From Larus michahellis (taxonomy: Eukaryota; Chordata; Aves; Charadriiformes; Laridae), in the NCBI RefSeq assembly GCF_964199755.1, contig NC_133900.1:78662727-78726726 (forward strand): 64,000 nucleotides of DNA, read 5' to 3'. Below are positions 1-12,222 of this stretch, in pieces. The translations under genes and the position numbers were made by a program. The notes beneath the pieces were generated by a model, which worked only from the letters and a program-made list of their open reading frames with translations, ran no database searches and was not told where the DNA came from. Position 1 is the first letter of the stretch. Each line of letters opens with the position of its first letter.

Positions 1-954
1 AATCAGTTAGATCAATTCTTAAAGTATAGTTCCCTTAAGAAATAACAACACAAATTATTTTGGTTAAACCAGCCTATCTCCCTACTTTTCAGAACAGAGT
101 ATTACAGCAGAAGATTAAAATGCTAACTATGTTTTTATCATGAATCTTATCTCTATCATCACAGCATATTTTATGGAGCTTTATCTTCTTTCTTTATGCA
201 TATTAAAGCATATCTTGCTATTCTTTGTCTTTATTCACCTGATTCAGCTTGGAAAATTTTACAATTATTCCAATACAGATTTTCAAGTGTAGACGAAAAA
301 AATATATATATAAAAGAAGGCCTTATAGGCTTTATATTTGAGTAAGAAATTTGAGGTGATAATGAAAGAATAGTGAAAATCAATCAATAAGTGGACACCC
401 AAGAAAATTAGATTTTTATACTCTGAAGATAAAAGAGTTAAACTAGGAGTACATCCTGGTGGCATTGATTTCCATATGAATTAGCTGACTAAGTCAATGG
501 GTAAGTTTTGTATATGCAGTATTCTACAGCAAAGCAGAAGTTATCTTAGACTGAGTGACTATTAGAAAGATGGAAATACCTTTCTAAGACTAGCCTAATC
601 GACAGGACAGGCCTAGATTTACTTTCACACGGCCTATGCGGCCACATAAAGCCCTGTGAATGAACGAATTGGTACACTGGTACATCTTAGTGATGCTGTC
701 AAATGGGTAGAGACAATTGTTTTAAGGTATACTCCTATCTACTGTTCCCTGTTTTGCAGGGGGTCCCTGCATGCCGTCGGCCGCACAACAGTTTTTAACC
801 TTTTGTTAGAAAGCATATATTCAAATGTGGTTTGTTCTGAAACTTGGAGAAGTCCACGTAGACTAACAACAGAAATCAGGATTTATGCTAGGGTAACAAA
901 AAAGAGTAAAGAAACTGCAACAATAAAAGACTAATGTTAAAATACAAATATTAC
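1..954. other. FGL1 intron (partial); no exon recognised
   Basis: AT-rich sequence between exon 4 and the missing downstream FGL1 exon. I looked for the remaining fibrinogen-domain exons on the minus strand and saw none. A CpG-containing patch at about 628-790 stands out from its surroundings but matches nothing I recognise. Confidence 0.6.
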
Positions 955-1052
955 CTTGATTAGTCAAATAATGAAGATTTTTATTTCCAAGCCAATATTC
1001 ACCATTTGTCAAAACAAAATTTCCAAAGCCTTCTTCATAGTCTGTCCAGACT
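955..1052 (-). CDS. FGL1: FGL1 coding exon 4 (fibrinogen C domain)
   Basis: 98 bases, phase 2 in and phase 1 out. It encodes VWTDYEEGFGNF and GEYWLGNKNLHYLTNQ between acceptor TATACTCTTTTCAG and donor AAG|GTAATA. This is the GFGNF..GEYWLGN block shared by fibrinogen-related proteins. The next exon should start in phase 1 below position 1. Confidence 0.95.
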
Positions 1053-4000
1053 CTGAAAAGAGTATAAATTACTACTTTATCAAAAAAGCAAGTTTGCTTG
1101 GATTTTTGTTTTATCATACAATCATAGATCACAGAATAATTCAACTTGGAAGGAATCTCAGGAGGTAGTCTAGTCCCATGTCTTGCTCCAGGCAGGGTCA
1201 GCTGTGAGATCAGACCTGGTTGCTCAGGGCTTGTGCAGTCAGGTCTTGAAAACCTCCAAGGACGGAGACTGTACATCCTCTTTGGGCAACCTGCTGGCTG
1301 TTCTCATGGTGAAAAAGTTTTTCCTTATATATAGTCCGAACCTCTCGTGTTTCAACTTATGTACTTTGTCTCTCATCCTCCCACCAGACAGCACTGTGAA
1401 GAGCCTGTTTTCTCAACGATCTCTCAAACTGCTCTGTTTGCTTAGTGACCTCCTTGTAGGTACAGGCAGGCTACTATTAGGTTCTGCTGAAGCCATCTCT
1501 TCTCCAAGCTGAAGAAGCCCTAGCCTGTCCTCATAGGCCAAGTGCTCCAGCCCTTGATCATCTTGGTGCTCCTCTGCTGAAGTCTTTGTAGGTTCATTAT
1601 ATATCAGAACATTAATAAACAAATATTTTAGACTTTATTATTTTATTTATGTTGTTGATATTCACAGAATTATTTTTATTTCTCACATGTGCGAGGCTGA
1701 ATCTCACACTACACCGGCCACTGAATCCCAGTCCAAAGAGTAGTGCTAAGGGGTACATTCAAGGTGGTTTAAGATTAACAGATTTTAAGACCAGAAGAAA
1801 ACACATTAGCTCAGTCCAATCTCTGCACAATTTACCCAAAGTGAAAACATTTTTCCTGGTTAAATCCAGGGGAACTAATGTGTAAGTGTATGTGTAAATG
1901 TATCACAAGCACTGTTTCTTTATTTTTTTAATTGTTTAACTAATTTTTTTAATTAATTTTTTAATAGCTTTTAATAATTTGCCGTGATTTGATTAAGCTA
2001 TGGAACTCCTGCAGCTGGATATATAATTTTGTAAATTGAGGTATTAGCTAGCTGTTTCCAGCTTTGACTTATTGACTGATTCTAACAATTTTTGAACTCA
2101 TACTGACACTGGCGCATAGTTTCAAGAATTAATGTGTATACTGAAAGCATTTCATATTTTCCTTGTCTGCAGTGGCTTTGAAACACATTCTCGGTGGTTT
2201 TAGTTTCATGACATGTTCTACCGGGGACAAAAATATGATCTATTTCCTTGATGAGAAGCAACCATACTTCAACCAATGGGTGAAAGTACTAGGTTGTGGA
2301 CAGGCAGCTGGAAGAGAAAGCAGCCTCTGTCACTTAAATAGCTGGTAGTCTCTGGCAAGGAAGAAGAATGGGTGGTGTGTAGTGGTAACAATTGTAAACT
2401 GCTACAGATTGCTTCTGTAGCTTGTCTGAGCATATTTTATAAAATAAGAATAGCAAAGTTTTCTTGGCTGGACTGCAGTTTTTCATCCTCTCTGGGAATC
2501 GCTTCCCTATTTCCTAAGGGTATTGTAAAGTTAGTTACAGTAATTATAAACACAGGTAAGACACAAATCCACAGAAGGATACAGGTATGTGAAAAGCAAA
2601 TTGGGCAAAGTGGAGGTTCTAAAAACCTTCTAATTCTAAGCAATAATTCTATTCCTTCTAATATCTGTAAATATTTGTGGGTTTTCATATTCAAGTCTCA
2701 CAGCACCAAAAATTTCACTTCTGGACATTTACCAAAAATGCCCGAGTCTTGGCAAATGTGAGGAGGTTAGGTGTCCACAAATCAAGTTCTCAGCCATCTT
2801 TTCTTCCCTGAAGGCATTTTACCATGAGCTACAAATTACTCTGTGGTGGATTTCACTCATACGTGTTTGCTGGTGGTATTTCGGTTCAAGCAGATTGCTT
2901 ACATTTTTACTTTTTTAGCTTTTTAGTATTTGCAAAAGACAAGGTAGTCCTTTACTTGTCATTAAGGGTTTGTGCTCCAACAATTGTTAATGCATTGTCC
3001 TCATGTAAAATGCAAAAGCTGTCAGAAAAAGACGAGAAGAGATGTCTCCCAGCAGAGAGACAGAGCCAGAAGTGGTATCTCATCTGGAGGCTGTCCCACA
3101 GAGTAACTATTCCTCCCTTTTATCTAACTTATTAATATAATTCTACCGTTAAGATTTAACTTAGCTGCATCTGGTTTAATGTTTCTTCAGTTTGTTTCCA
3201 ATTTTAATAATTAAGTTTAGTACCTACCTATCAAAATTCTGGCTGCCGTCAGAACGTCTCTGGAAAACAGTCCAACCACCCCCTTCAGACATGTCACAGA
3301 AGGCAAGGAATTCGGTAGGACTCCGGAGAGGCTTCATCTTATAAAATCCACTTTGCTTATGGCCATCATTGTAGATTTCTGCACAATCTGTTCACCAAAC
3401 ATTCATCGGACAGTTTTTTTAGTCCTATACTTACTGGCAAAATCAGAAATCAAGTCAATAACCGAAAGCAAGTCAGGTCATATGAGAGTCACATATGAAC
3501 CAGACTGAAACAAAGGAAATACCTCTGCAAACACATTTTTATGACTTTTGTACATTTACTTGTATTTGCGTTGCTTTAAAACTTTATTGACCTGTAATTA
3601 TTTTGACATTTCTTTAAAAGAATCTTTTTTTCCACCATAAAATACTATCATTTTTGGTTTTATTTGACTAGCAAAATAATTCCTCTGGTTTAAGTGGTGT
3701 CACTTTTAATTTACAATGGTATGATCCACATTAGAATCCTGTTACAATCATGTAACTTCTCTGCATATAAAACAGACAGTAACCTTTAAAAACAAACATG
3801 TAATTCTATGTCCAGAAAGTCCAGAGGAGAACTGCCAGAAACAAGAGTATGGAATCACCAGTGTTAGAAAAGGGAAACAATTGCTGGACCTGATACTCTT
3901 GTCCCTTGTAGCAAAGAGATGCAAAAATATATAGAAGACTACCCTCAAAAAGTGCAATGTATGTGTAAAATGATATCACTTTGGCTTGGTAACATTTACA

Positions 4001-7000
4001 GTCTGGTCTCCATTGGTGTTAATGACTAATCAGCGTTTACAGCAACGACAAAACTCAGAGCTCGTGAAAATATAATAGCAATGTAATTGTATAATCTTAT
4101 CTTTTTTCCTCTAGGAGTTAAGAAATGAAAGGAGTTCTTTGTTTATACGTAATCTACCATCAAGCAGTCATGCAGAAAAGACGTATAGTTTTTAACATTT
4201 CTGTTTTTCCTGGCAAAGGTAGGGCTGATTAACTGTAAGATTTTCCCTGAAAAATTTATGAACATGTTGGCTGAACTTCCAGGCCAGTTTGGAACTTTCT
4301 GAACTATTATGTTTCTTCTCAGTGAAAGTGTCAGTGAAGATTAGACATAGAAAATAAACACTTTAAACTGCAAAAAAATAGCTATACCAGGATTTCAATA
4401 AACTCTCATAGAAAACATGACTTAAATAACAGCTAAGTTGTATTTCTAGGGAATGTTTGGTTTGCTTATAGAAAACAGTTTTTCTTTTCCATTATTTTCT
4501 TAGTAGGTTAGAAAAACACTTAAGCGTATTTTAATTTTTAGCAGGTATATATAGTGTGGAATTTCTCCTTCGCTATCTAGTCCCAAATTATCCAGCTCTG
4601 TTGACATTAAAATGCTACAGCAGCTTGAATGAAATAATGCAGTATCAACAGGGAAACACATTTTCCAAGCTATATGGAAAGTGAAAAAATTATTAAGAAA
4701 ACATCATCAGAAACTGGAACAACCTAGATCTGTTATTTAGAATCACATTTTAAGAACATAAACTGAGGCGTAGGCTAAGAAAAGACAAATACCTTTCAGC
4801 TAAATGTGGTTTTAATAATGTTTTCCAGTAACAAGTGAGTCAGCCATAATAATAAAAAAAGGATCCCAGGATGCTGAATACATAAATACACAGCTAAAAT
4901 TTAAAATCAGACTTAAAACTGCTTTTGATTTCATTTCAATGGTGCTTTATTATATTTGATGTCTTGTTATATGTTGTGATTTCTTTCAGCAGCATAAACA
5001 CTACAAGTATATTCAAACAAGGCTATTAAAAATCATAGAAGTTTAGACTCTCTAACACTGGACAACTAGAAATGAAGACCATCCAAGAATCAGACCCCTG
5101 AACTGTATTTTCAATCCAGCTGTTGGTTTGCATGATGTTTTGTTATTTTAAGAGTTTGGACCTCACTGCAGCTGCTACGGGCTAACGCATTCAGCCCTCT
5201 TCCACTGCAGAGGGACTGGATCACCACCAGAATGCCGGTGAGATTACGAAAACAACTTAAACCCGGTATTTTAGAAGATGTGATGTCCTGAGATGAACCT
5301 AACTCAGTCAAAATGGTGCAACACACCAAATACTATTGAAATGAGATGCAGATGTCATTATGCCAGGTTTATGTGTTTAAATATGGGTGTCTCAGGGACT
5401 TTAAGATTGGGACAGAGTTGGTGTGTGCTTGTAACCCACGTGACCCTGTGGACGTATGAATGTGAACTGACCCTGTGGGTTAGAACTTTTTGAGATTAGT
5501 CAAAGAAGCATGTTTAGAAATCTGTAACTGTTTATGAACATTTTGTAAATGTCTATTATTGGCTTTTATCTGTTGTATTGCTGGTATTTATTCTGAATTT
5601 ATTGTTCATTTATTGTTTTTTGATTGTGTGCTATTAATAAATCCATAAACAGCTTTAATCCTGATTTGATTTATACCGTATAACATTAAAATTTTTTCTC
5701 TATGGCAGCAGGCCTAGATTAAAGCTGAACACTGTGTTTCAAACAAACAATCTTCTATGAGCTTTTAAAACAATAAATCAATGGCCCGATTGTGCTAAAG
5801 CTCCTGAATATCATAACAATGAATGGTAATGAAAAGAATAGCTTCATTTCTAACCTGAATACTGTCTTTTTCCTCCCAAGTCAATGACACTGTTTTCATC
5901 TCCTCTGTCACTGTACTGAATCTCTTTCTTCTCCAAAAGCTGTATAATTTTTAACTGCTGCTGTTTCACACGATGTTCCAGAAGCCTCACCTGGCCCTGA
6001 AGTCGAATCTGCTCTTGAAAACATTTCTGTAGATCCTGGAGAGGAAAACGTATCTTATTGTAAAACAAACAAATTTTTGTCGTGTTTAACAAATGACACA
6101 AAAAACCAACCAAACAAACCATAAATAAAATTTAACTTGAATAAAACATTTTGGTCATAGCTTCCCACAGACACTATGTTGACTTCCTCTTGCTACCTCT
6201 ATTTAAAAATTATTTTCTATATTACAGAGGGTCCAAATGTATACCTGCTTTGCAAAGCGACCTCTTTAATGACTATAACTACCAGCTTTCACTCCAGACA
6301 GGCAGAGGGGACTTTAGGGAAAAACACTATACTAAAGACCTTATCATAAAGATTGCTTATTCTGTATCATCTGCCATGTACAGAGATTTATTATCCACTG
6401 AGGACCGCTGCTAACATTGTGAAGGTTCTAAAATTCCAGAGTTTTAAAGAAACACAGTCCACACTGATACACATTGTGCATTTGTCACATGCCTTTAGAT
6501 TACAGACTTCTTATAATAATAATCTTAACATTGCTAAGATAAATAAAGTTTCAAGCTCATTTTTGCCATGCTAGAATAAATAGTCCCTAAGAAATTGCAA
6601 ATATGCATGAAAAATAAAAGTTAAAAACTTAAAGTCAATATTGGGCTGTAACTTGTACACTTAATTTTGTCATGCAGAGTGGGTGAGAAATGTGGTGATT
6701 CTGATACGGTGATACCTAGCACTTATTTCACCCTTGTACAAATATGGATGTGTGACAAGAGATCTGGAATAACTTTTCCAAATTCTGATATGCTGAATAT
6801 ATGCAGAGCAATAAATAATTTTGTTTTTAGATTAATGACTACGGTAAAATAAGCAAAGTGAACAGAGCTTGAATTAAAACAGCCTGTACATTTTCAAATA
6901 GATATTAAACAAATTTGATTTCAACATGGGGAAAAAAGCCTTTGCGGTTTTATGATACATTTTACAAATGTGACATGAGGTTTTGCATCATTAACATTGT

Positions 7001-10000
7001 GTCTGCAATTTTATATGAGCAAACATGAGTTTAGTAGCTATGGTGCTTGCACGAGAGCACAACTAGCACTGTAAAGGCAAAACCAGAGGGCAACCTTTTG
7101 GAAATCTGATATACAAGATCAAATATGCAGTAGTTCTAAATTGGGGCAGCCTTATTCATAGGGCAACATTATTTACGTGCGCTAAGGATGTAGACCTGTA
7201 ACAGTTGCCATCCATATGGAAGAGCTGATACCTTAGAACATTGCCCTGTTACACTGAACTATAGAGAGATCTGAAGTAGCGTACTGATGTGCACCTCCAG
7301 TGGCATCCACATACTCTCATTCGTATCAGGTTCGAGCTTCACCTATTTTCCATGAACACTCCCACCAAAATGTTTCTTGTCACTTTCTTGCTGCAGTGAT
7401 TTTTTTCCCCTTCTATCTGAAAAGCTGATACCATTGTAAAAGTTCCTAAGCAGCACACACACAGTTCTGGTTAGACTGACTTTCCTTGCAGTACCATTCA
7501 CCACAACTCCAAGAATAAACTTTGTGAATTGAACTAACGGTATTAATTAGAATCTGCACTTTATGACTCTACTACATGCAGATTTTTTTCATAATTAATT
7601 TGTGGTACTAGTTAAAAAGCAGAGGAAATTCTTCAACTGTCAAGGACCTTCCATATAATCCGTGTCATGACTATGACCTGTTATTTCTGACAGAAATAAG
7701 TGTGGTGGGCCCCTTTGCTTTTTCACTAGAGAGGATGCAATTCACTTTCAATAAATAGATACATGAACTAGAAACATTTCAAGGGAGTATTTGAAGACAA
7801 AAGGATCTATGTCCATGAGTTCAGCAAAATGGTTCCTAGCCTGCAATGTTCAATCACTCTGACAAATTCGATAATCAGACTTTGCAGAACAATCCTGAAC
7901 GTAGGCCTCTACTTTAAGTATTTCTCAACTAATTCATACTTAACTGCAATTTAATATACATGGTGGAATAAAAGAATGGGGAATATACATGTGGCGGGAC
8001 TGGGCAGGCGGTCAGTGACCTGTTCGAGAGGAAGAGGCTGAGCTGCCTGTCTGGGCTTGGGCTGCCCACACCAGGCTGCTTTGAGAGTAGGTGTTTCTGC
8101 AGCCTCCAGCTGTCTGCTTGCTGCTAGGTCCTGAGAAGCCATTAAGATGCTTGACCACAAGGAGGAGCTGTAAAGTAAGAGGCTTGTTTACCAGGCGCAT
8201 TTTTAGAAGAATAAGCAAAGCAGCCAATGACCTAATATCCCTAGAGTCCAATCTTATTTAAGAATACTCCCTTGAAAATCTTTTTCAGTTGTTGATAGCT
8301 ATGCCAGATCCCTAGCATACTGTCCTTTTCTTCTAGCAGGAAACAAGAGAAGAAAATACTTAAAATATATGCCCATACACAGACAAACTTGCTACAGTGG
8401 CTTAGAGGGATGTTACTTGACCATAAGCGCTGGTTATGTGTTACATATTGCACATTACAAAGAAAAGATGCACTATTATGCAGTCTTTCCAGGGCGATTG
8501 TCCCAGTTTGCATCTGCAGCTTCTTATAAACCCTTCACAAAAGCTGAGTTAAATTGGGAAATTCAGAAGACACTTCCTTGACAGGTCTCTGCAAATTCTC
8601 AGACCAGTCCCGAGTGCACACAGAAAATTACGGAGAACCAGAAAGCTGCACAGGTGGGTTGAGAAAGAGTGAAAAAATAATAATAAAAAAAATATTTCCA
8701 GGCTCACCCTGACAAGCTAATGCTAACTATAGAAGTAAAGCTGTCAAAAACCCCACGTTAACAGTCAGACCAAATATTAATCCTAATCATATTAAGTTAA
8801 GAGTGATAAAGGAGCCACCATGCCACACCAGCTTTACTGCAGTGTTTATTTATTGAGAAGGTTAGCCTGTATCAGTCTTAACTCAGTACTTTCAACCTTG
8901 AAAAACGTTGTAAAATACCTTAGGGAAGACCTGGGAGATCCTGGAAATGGTGGCCCCTGTTGCCAGGCCCTTGCAGTTTCATAGGCAAGACTTCGGGTGG
9001 GCAGTCTCTTTAACACGTGGCAAGGTCTGGGCCATGAAGAGCTACTTTAAGTTCTGGAGAGAGCATGGGTCTGTGCGTTTGAGGAGAGGCAGCTCCAGGC
9101 AGCCAACTGTGTTTCTTTCAGGTGCAGCGAAAATGCATCACTTCACCTAGTCATACTGCTAAAAGCCATTCTCCTACTGTGATTAAATTATATAGCAAAA
9201 GTACGTAACTTCTCAAAAAATATTATCATACCTTAGAAAAGCTTGGTCTGTAAATTCAGTATCACAATAATTCATATACCACCATAAAAGGTCCTTTCCT
9301 TTAAATCAAATTAAACAGGAATCTGCAACAGGCTATGTCTCTAAGTATTATTCTTAACTTTGCATTTTAAAGTGATTTTTTCTTTTTGTTTACTTAAAAA
9401 TTGTGAATTAATTAATGAAAACCTAACACTGAGCTGATTCTCATCTGCTTTACAGACAATACACTCATTATGGGGTGAACAGTAATATATCTACATTACA
9501 CATAGCAATTTCCTGATGAAAAGGATTTAAGCTCACAGTGCTGCTAAACAGTAAGTAACAGTTGAGAAATCACCAGCCGTACTGAATAACTACACCATAA
9601 GAAAGAAATGACTGAGCAGAAATAGAGTTTTGAAAGTAACCTACATATGAAAAATATCTGATACTTTCCTTTCTCTCCCTGACTCCAGCCTCCTCATTGA
9701 CATCTCTTTCTGCCAACTCCACACAAATCCCATGACACTTTTTGCTGGTCAGCAAAAACACAATTCTCATATTTGTAATTCCACACCTGTTTTTCCTATG
9801 GGACAATCACGAGTTAGCTGTGTAACTTCAGGTGAATCAATGTGGCTTTTAGATCTGCAGGTTACCAGACTGTTCTTTTACCATACTGCTACACTTTTTC
9901 ACGGGATAACTCTTTTAAAATCATTAGACTTAAGTCAGTGCACAGCTAGAGTAATATAGAAGCAAAATGTAACTTAGGGTTATAACGAGTCAGCAGCTGT

Positions 10001-11748
10001 AATAAATTGCTATTCCTTTTGTTAGATATGGACCAAAGTTAAACTATTACAATGTTGAAATACTCAAAAAACTAGTGAATTTGAGTGGTACTGTCTCCAG
10101 TGGATAGTAGCGCCCACTGGTTGAAACCAGACTGAACATAACCTGTTCTGTCTGTTTCAGTGAAGCAACTGTTTGTATTACACATTGAGAAGCAATTGTC
10201 TAACAACTGCTGACAGCTCTGCTCTTGGACATGTGGTCCTACATTTCACCAGCTGCTGCAATTAATGTGCCTTCACAATCTTTATTTCATTATTGTGTGA
10301 ATTATTTAGCAGCTAGCAACATTCCATTAAAAATGATGCTATAAATTAGACTCAGAATACTTTATGAAAACTATAAAAATACAAAATTTTTACTTGAGGT
10401 GTAATTTCCTATATTTTTAGATTTTAAATGAGCTCCAAAAAATCTCTATTGAGATTAGTGTTTTAGTGAGATTAAAATGTGAAAACTTAGAGAAAATTTC
10501 AGAATGTTCCCAGTTTTTAGTCACAGCATCAGCTAAAGCCCATAATATTCCAAATGAAAAATCAAAAGAAAGCAAATGCGTTTCACTGTAATGCCTTCTT
10601 CTCAGTAGGCTTCTATAAAAATTAGTTATCTTTTTCTCCACTGAGCAGAAGTGATTACAGAGGCCCATGCTTCCTATTTGGCCCCTATAGAGCTACTTTG
10701 CTGACCAATGAGCTACTTATCTGACATAAGACAATGTAAGCCACAAACAATGATGCTCACCTAGTTGTAAATTCATCAACCATTTCCACCTAACCAATTA
10801 TGAATCAACAATTCAATCTCCCAGGTCCCTGCTAGTTAGGACCTGAATATCAAACTAGGAAGGACAGCCAAAACAGGCAGTACAGGACTGGTGAGGTTAG
10901 ATGTATTTTAAGCAGTAGAGTAAGTGTGATTGTGTTAGGGTTTTTGTTGGAGAGGCAAAAGGTTCTGGGAGCTAGAAGGGAAGGAGCTTTGATCATTGTC
11001 TCTGAGTGTGAATTATAACATAGTAACATGGGAACAAGTAAGAATATGAATCTTATTAAGATTCATATGGATCTTATTTGAGATCTTATATGGATCTTAA
11101 GAATATGGATCTTATTTGAGAAGAAGCTGTATGGCAAGCAGGCAAGGTAGAATAGGGTAGAAAAATTCTTCATCCCGAGTGTCAATGACCAGAAATACTA
11201 CTGCTGCAGCCACCACTTGAGGAGTTCCTGGGGTTTGCCTTTCTGTAAGTATGCTGTTCAAAAGTAACGGTGTTATTCTGAGTTAGCATTATCCCTGAAC
11301 AACAGTGTAACTGTCTTGTGTGCCTTCTGTGCAGTGTGCCTCTTGCCTTTTTTAGCAAAGATGTCCTGTTGCCTCCTATTTCGTGTTGGATCCAGTAACA
11401 AACTGACTGGATTGATTTCTTCAGGGCTCTTGCCCAGTCGCTTATCTTCTGTTGTATATTTATGCATTTGTTTCCTCTTCCCTTATCAGAAACTTTACCC
11501 CACTTTTTTCCCCAAACATGATTTGAGGTTATTTCCCCACTCTTTCAGTTTTGTTCTGAATTCTAATCTTTTCCATCAAAGGTTCTGCCATCCCATGTAG
11601 CTGAGCTACGTCGTAAGCTCTATGGAGGACAAGGTATGAAATATTTAGAACTCTATAGGCAAATTTAATTAATAGAACTTACAGAGCTGCTAATGACATC
11701 CATCAAGCTAGCTGCAAGGACAAAATCAATCATTATCAAAATCTTCAT
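955..11748 (-). CDS. FGL1: FGL1, fibrinogen-like protein 1 (hepassocin), 5' four coding exons; gene continues below position 1
   Basis: A secreted, mainly hepatic fibrinogen-family protein; in mammals it is a hepatocyte mitogen and a ligand of the checkpoint receptor LAG-3. I assembled four minus-strand exons: 11748-11683, 6035-5855, 3387-3228 and 1052-955. Phases agree at each junction, giving 168 codons plus one base; the human protein is about 312 residues, so roughly 144 C-terminal residues lie outside the window. Order: signal peptide (residues 1-22), short coiled coil (about 27-65), then the start of the fibrinogen C-terminal domain from DCAEIYNDG. Motifs seen are GGGWTVFQRRSDGS and GEYWLGNKNLH, both typical of this domain. 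The calcium and ligand-binding end of the domain is not present here. The gene is divergent from PCM1, as in mammals. I am confident of the family and fairly confident of the orthologue because of the N-terminal coiled-coil match. Confidence 0.93.
1121..1585 (-). mobile_element. CR1 LINE 3' fragment, antisense to plus strand, in FGL1 intron
   Basis: Degraded CR1 tail. It opens with a decayed ATCATAGA..CACAGAAT terminus and the GTTGGAAGG-like stretch, then GGTTGCTCAGGGC, GGGCAACCTG and GTGCTCCAGCCC..TGATCATC. Many substitutions indicate an old copy. The element is 5'-truncated and holds no usable ORF. Confidence 0.85.
1586..3227. other. FGL1 intron remainder; nothing recognised
   Basis: AT-rich intron between exons 3 and 4 outside the CR1 copy. 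Short ORFs occur on both strands but lack family motifs or matching splice phases. T-rich low-complexity sequence lies at about 1915-1975. Confidence 0.55.
3228..3387 (-). CDS. FGL1: FGL1 coding exon 3 (start of fibrinogen C domain)
   Basis: 160 bases, phase 1 in and phase 2 out, donor GTAGGTA. It encodes DCAEIYNDGHKQSGFYKM and then the hallmark GGGWTVFQRRSDGSQNFD. The first Cys of the fibrinogen C-terminal domain is present. The splice join AATTTTGATAG to AGTCTGG restores the Arg codon. Confidence 0.95.
3388..5854. other. FGL1 intron between exons 2 and 3; nothing recognised
   Basis: About 2.5 kb of AT-rich intron. I saw no repeat family, RNA gene or further exon. A weak GAAACTGAGGC-like patch near 4760 could be a trace of an old SINE but is too short to call. 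Confidence 0.55.
5855..6035 (-). CDS. FGL1: FGL1 coding exon 2 (coiled coil)
   Basis: 181 bases, phase 0 in and phase 1 out. It begins DLQKCFQEQIRLQ after acceptor TTTTCCTCTCCAG and ends QYS|G at donor GTTAGA. It holds the heptad-rich stretch QVRLLEHRVKQQQLKIIQLL and the conserved DRGDENSVIDLG. The Cys near its start corresponds to a conserved mammalian Cys thought to link chains. Confidence 0.93.
6036..11682. other. FGL1 intron 1 (5.6 kb); mostly featureless
   Basis: Largest visible FGL1 intron. Slightly GC-richer patches lie at 7985-8160 and 8930-9145, without recognisable repeats or exons. Short direct and inverted repeats occur at 11045-11120. First introns often hold enhancers, but I see no motif cluster to support one. 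Confidence 0.5.
11046..11120. repeat. Short palindrome and 18-bp direct repeat
   Basis: A 21-base inverted repeat (ATGAATCTTA, one T, TAAGATTCAT) at 11046-11066 is followed by two exact copies of ATATGGATCTTATTTGAG at 11065-11082 and 11103-11120. It looks like a local slippage product. Confidence 0.8.
11683..11748 (-). CDS. FGL1: FGL1 coding exon 1 (signal peptide)
   Basis: 22 codons, MKILIMIDFVLAASLMDVIS plus SS, ending at a consensus donor (TCT|GTAAGT) in phase 0, which matches the phase-0 acceptor at 6035. It lines up in length and pattern with the human signal peptide exon. An Asp interrupts the hydrophobic core. A good acceptor (TTCCTCTGCTTCACAG) ends at 11759, 10 bases upstream of the ATG, so an upstream non-coding exon is likely; I could not place it. 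Confidence 0.82.
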
Positions 11749-12088
11749 TCTTTGGAAGCTGTGAAGCAGAGGAACAAATGAAATACTAGTTAGCTTAAAC
11801 ATTAAAACTAAATATTTACCTGACATTTAAAATTTTATTAACCTAGAATTGTTTTCTTACATATTGTAAGTATAATGTATATTTAGGCTTCATTACAAGT
11901 GTCTAAAATAGTCTGATCAAGTACAACTCCAAAACCCAGTAAAAACAGAATTTATCCTTTTAGGCCACTTTCTATCAGATCTATTAGGACAGATATTTAA
12001 GATTCAAACCCCATGCATTTCAATGTGAAACAAGACAAAAGCAAAATAGCATTTTTAAATGCTCTGAAAAACAGGGCAATATTCCTTG

Positions 12089-12222
12089 TTGGTCCTTTAA
12101 AGTTGGAAGAAAGCTCTCTGTTATATTCAAGTAATTAAAATCTGAAATGGGCTAATTGGCCCTTTAAAGTTGGGAGAAAACTCCCTGTTATATTCAAGTA
12201 GTTAAAATCCGAATTGGGCTAG
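12089..12222. repeat. 67-bp tandem duplication
   Basis: Two adjacent units, 12089-12155 and 12156-12222, each 67 bases with about eight mismatches. Both carry TTATATTCAAGTA and TTAAAATC. A weak third start (TTGACCTT) follows. It lies just upstream of the FGL1 signal-peptide exon. Confidence 0.9.

Noticed and set aside
656..934. 92-codon plus-strand ORF with CpG-rich patch
   Set aside because: No recognisable motif, and it lies within an FGL1 intron on the opposite strand. Could be an unknown repeat, but I cannot support it.
5850..6122. FGL1 start at the ATG at 6122, continuous with exon 2
   Set aside because: TTTTCCTCTCCAG at 6036-6048 is a good acceptor exactly at the conserved exon border, and a better signal-peptide exon exists at 11683-11748.
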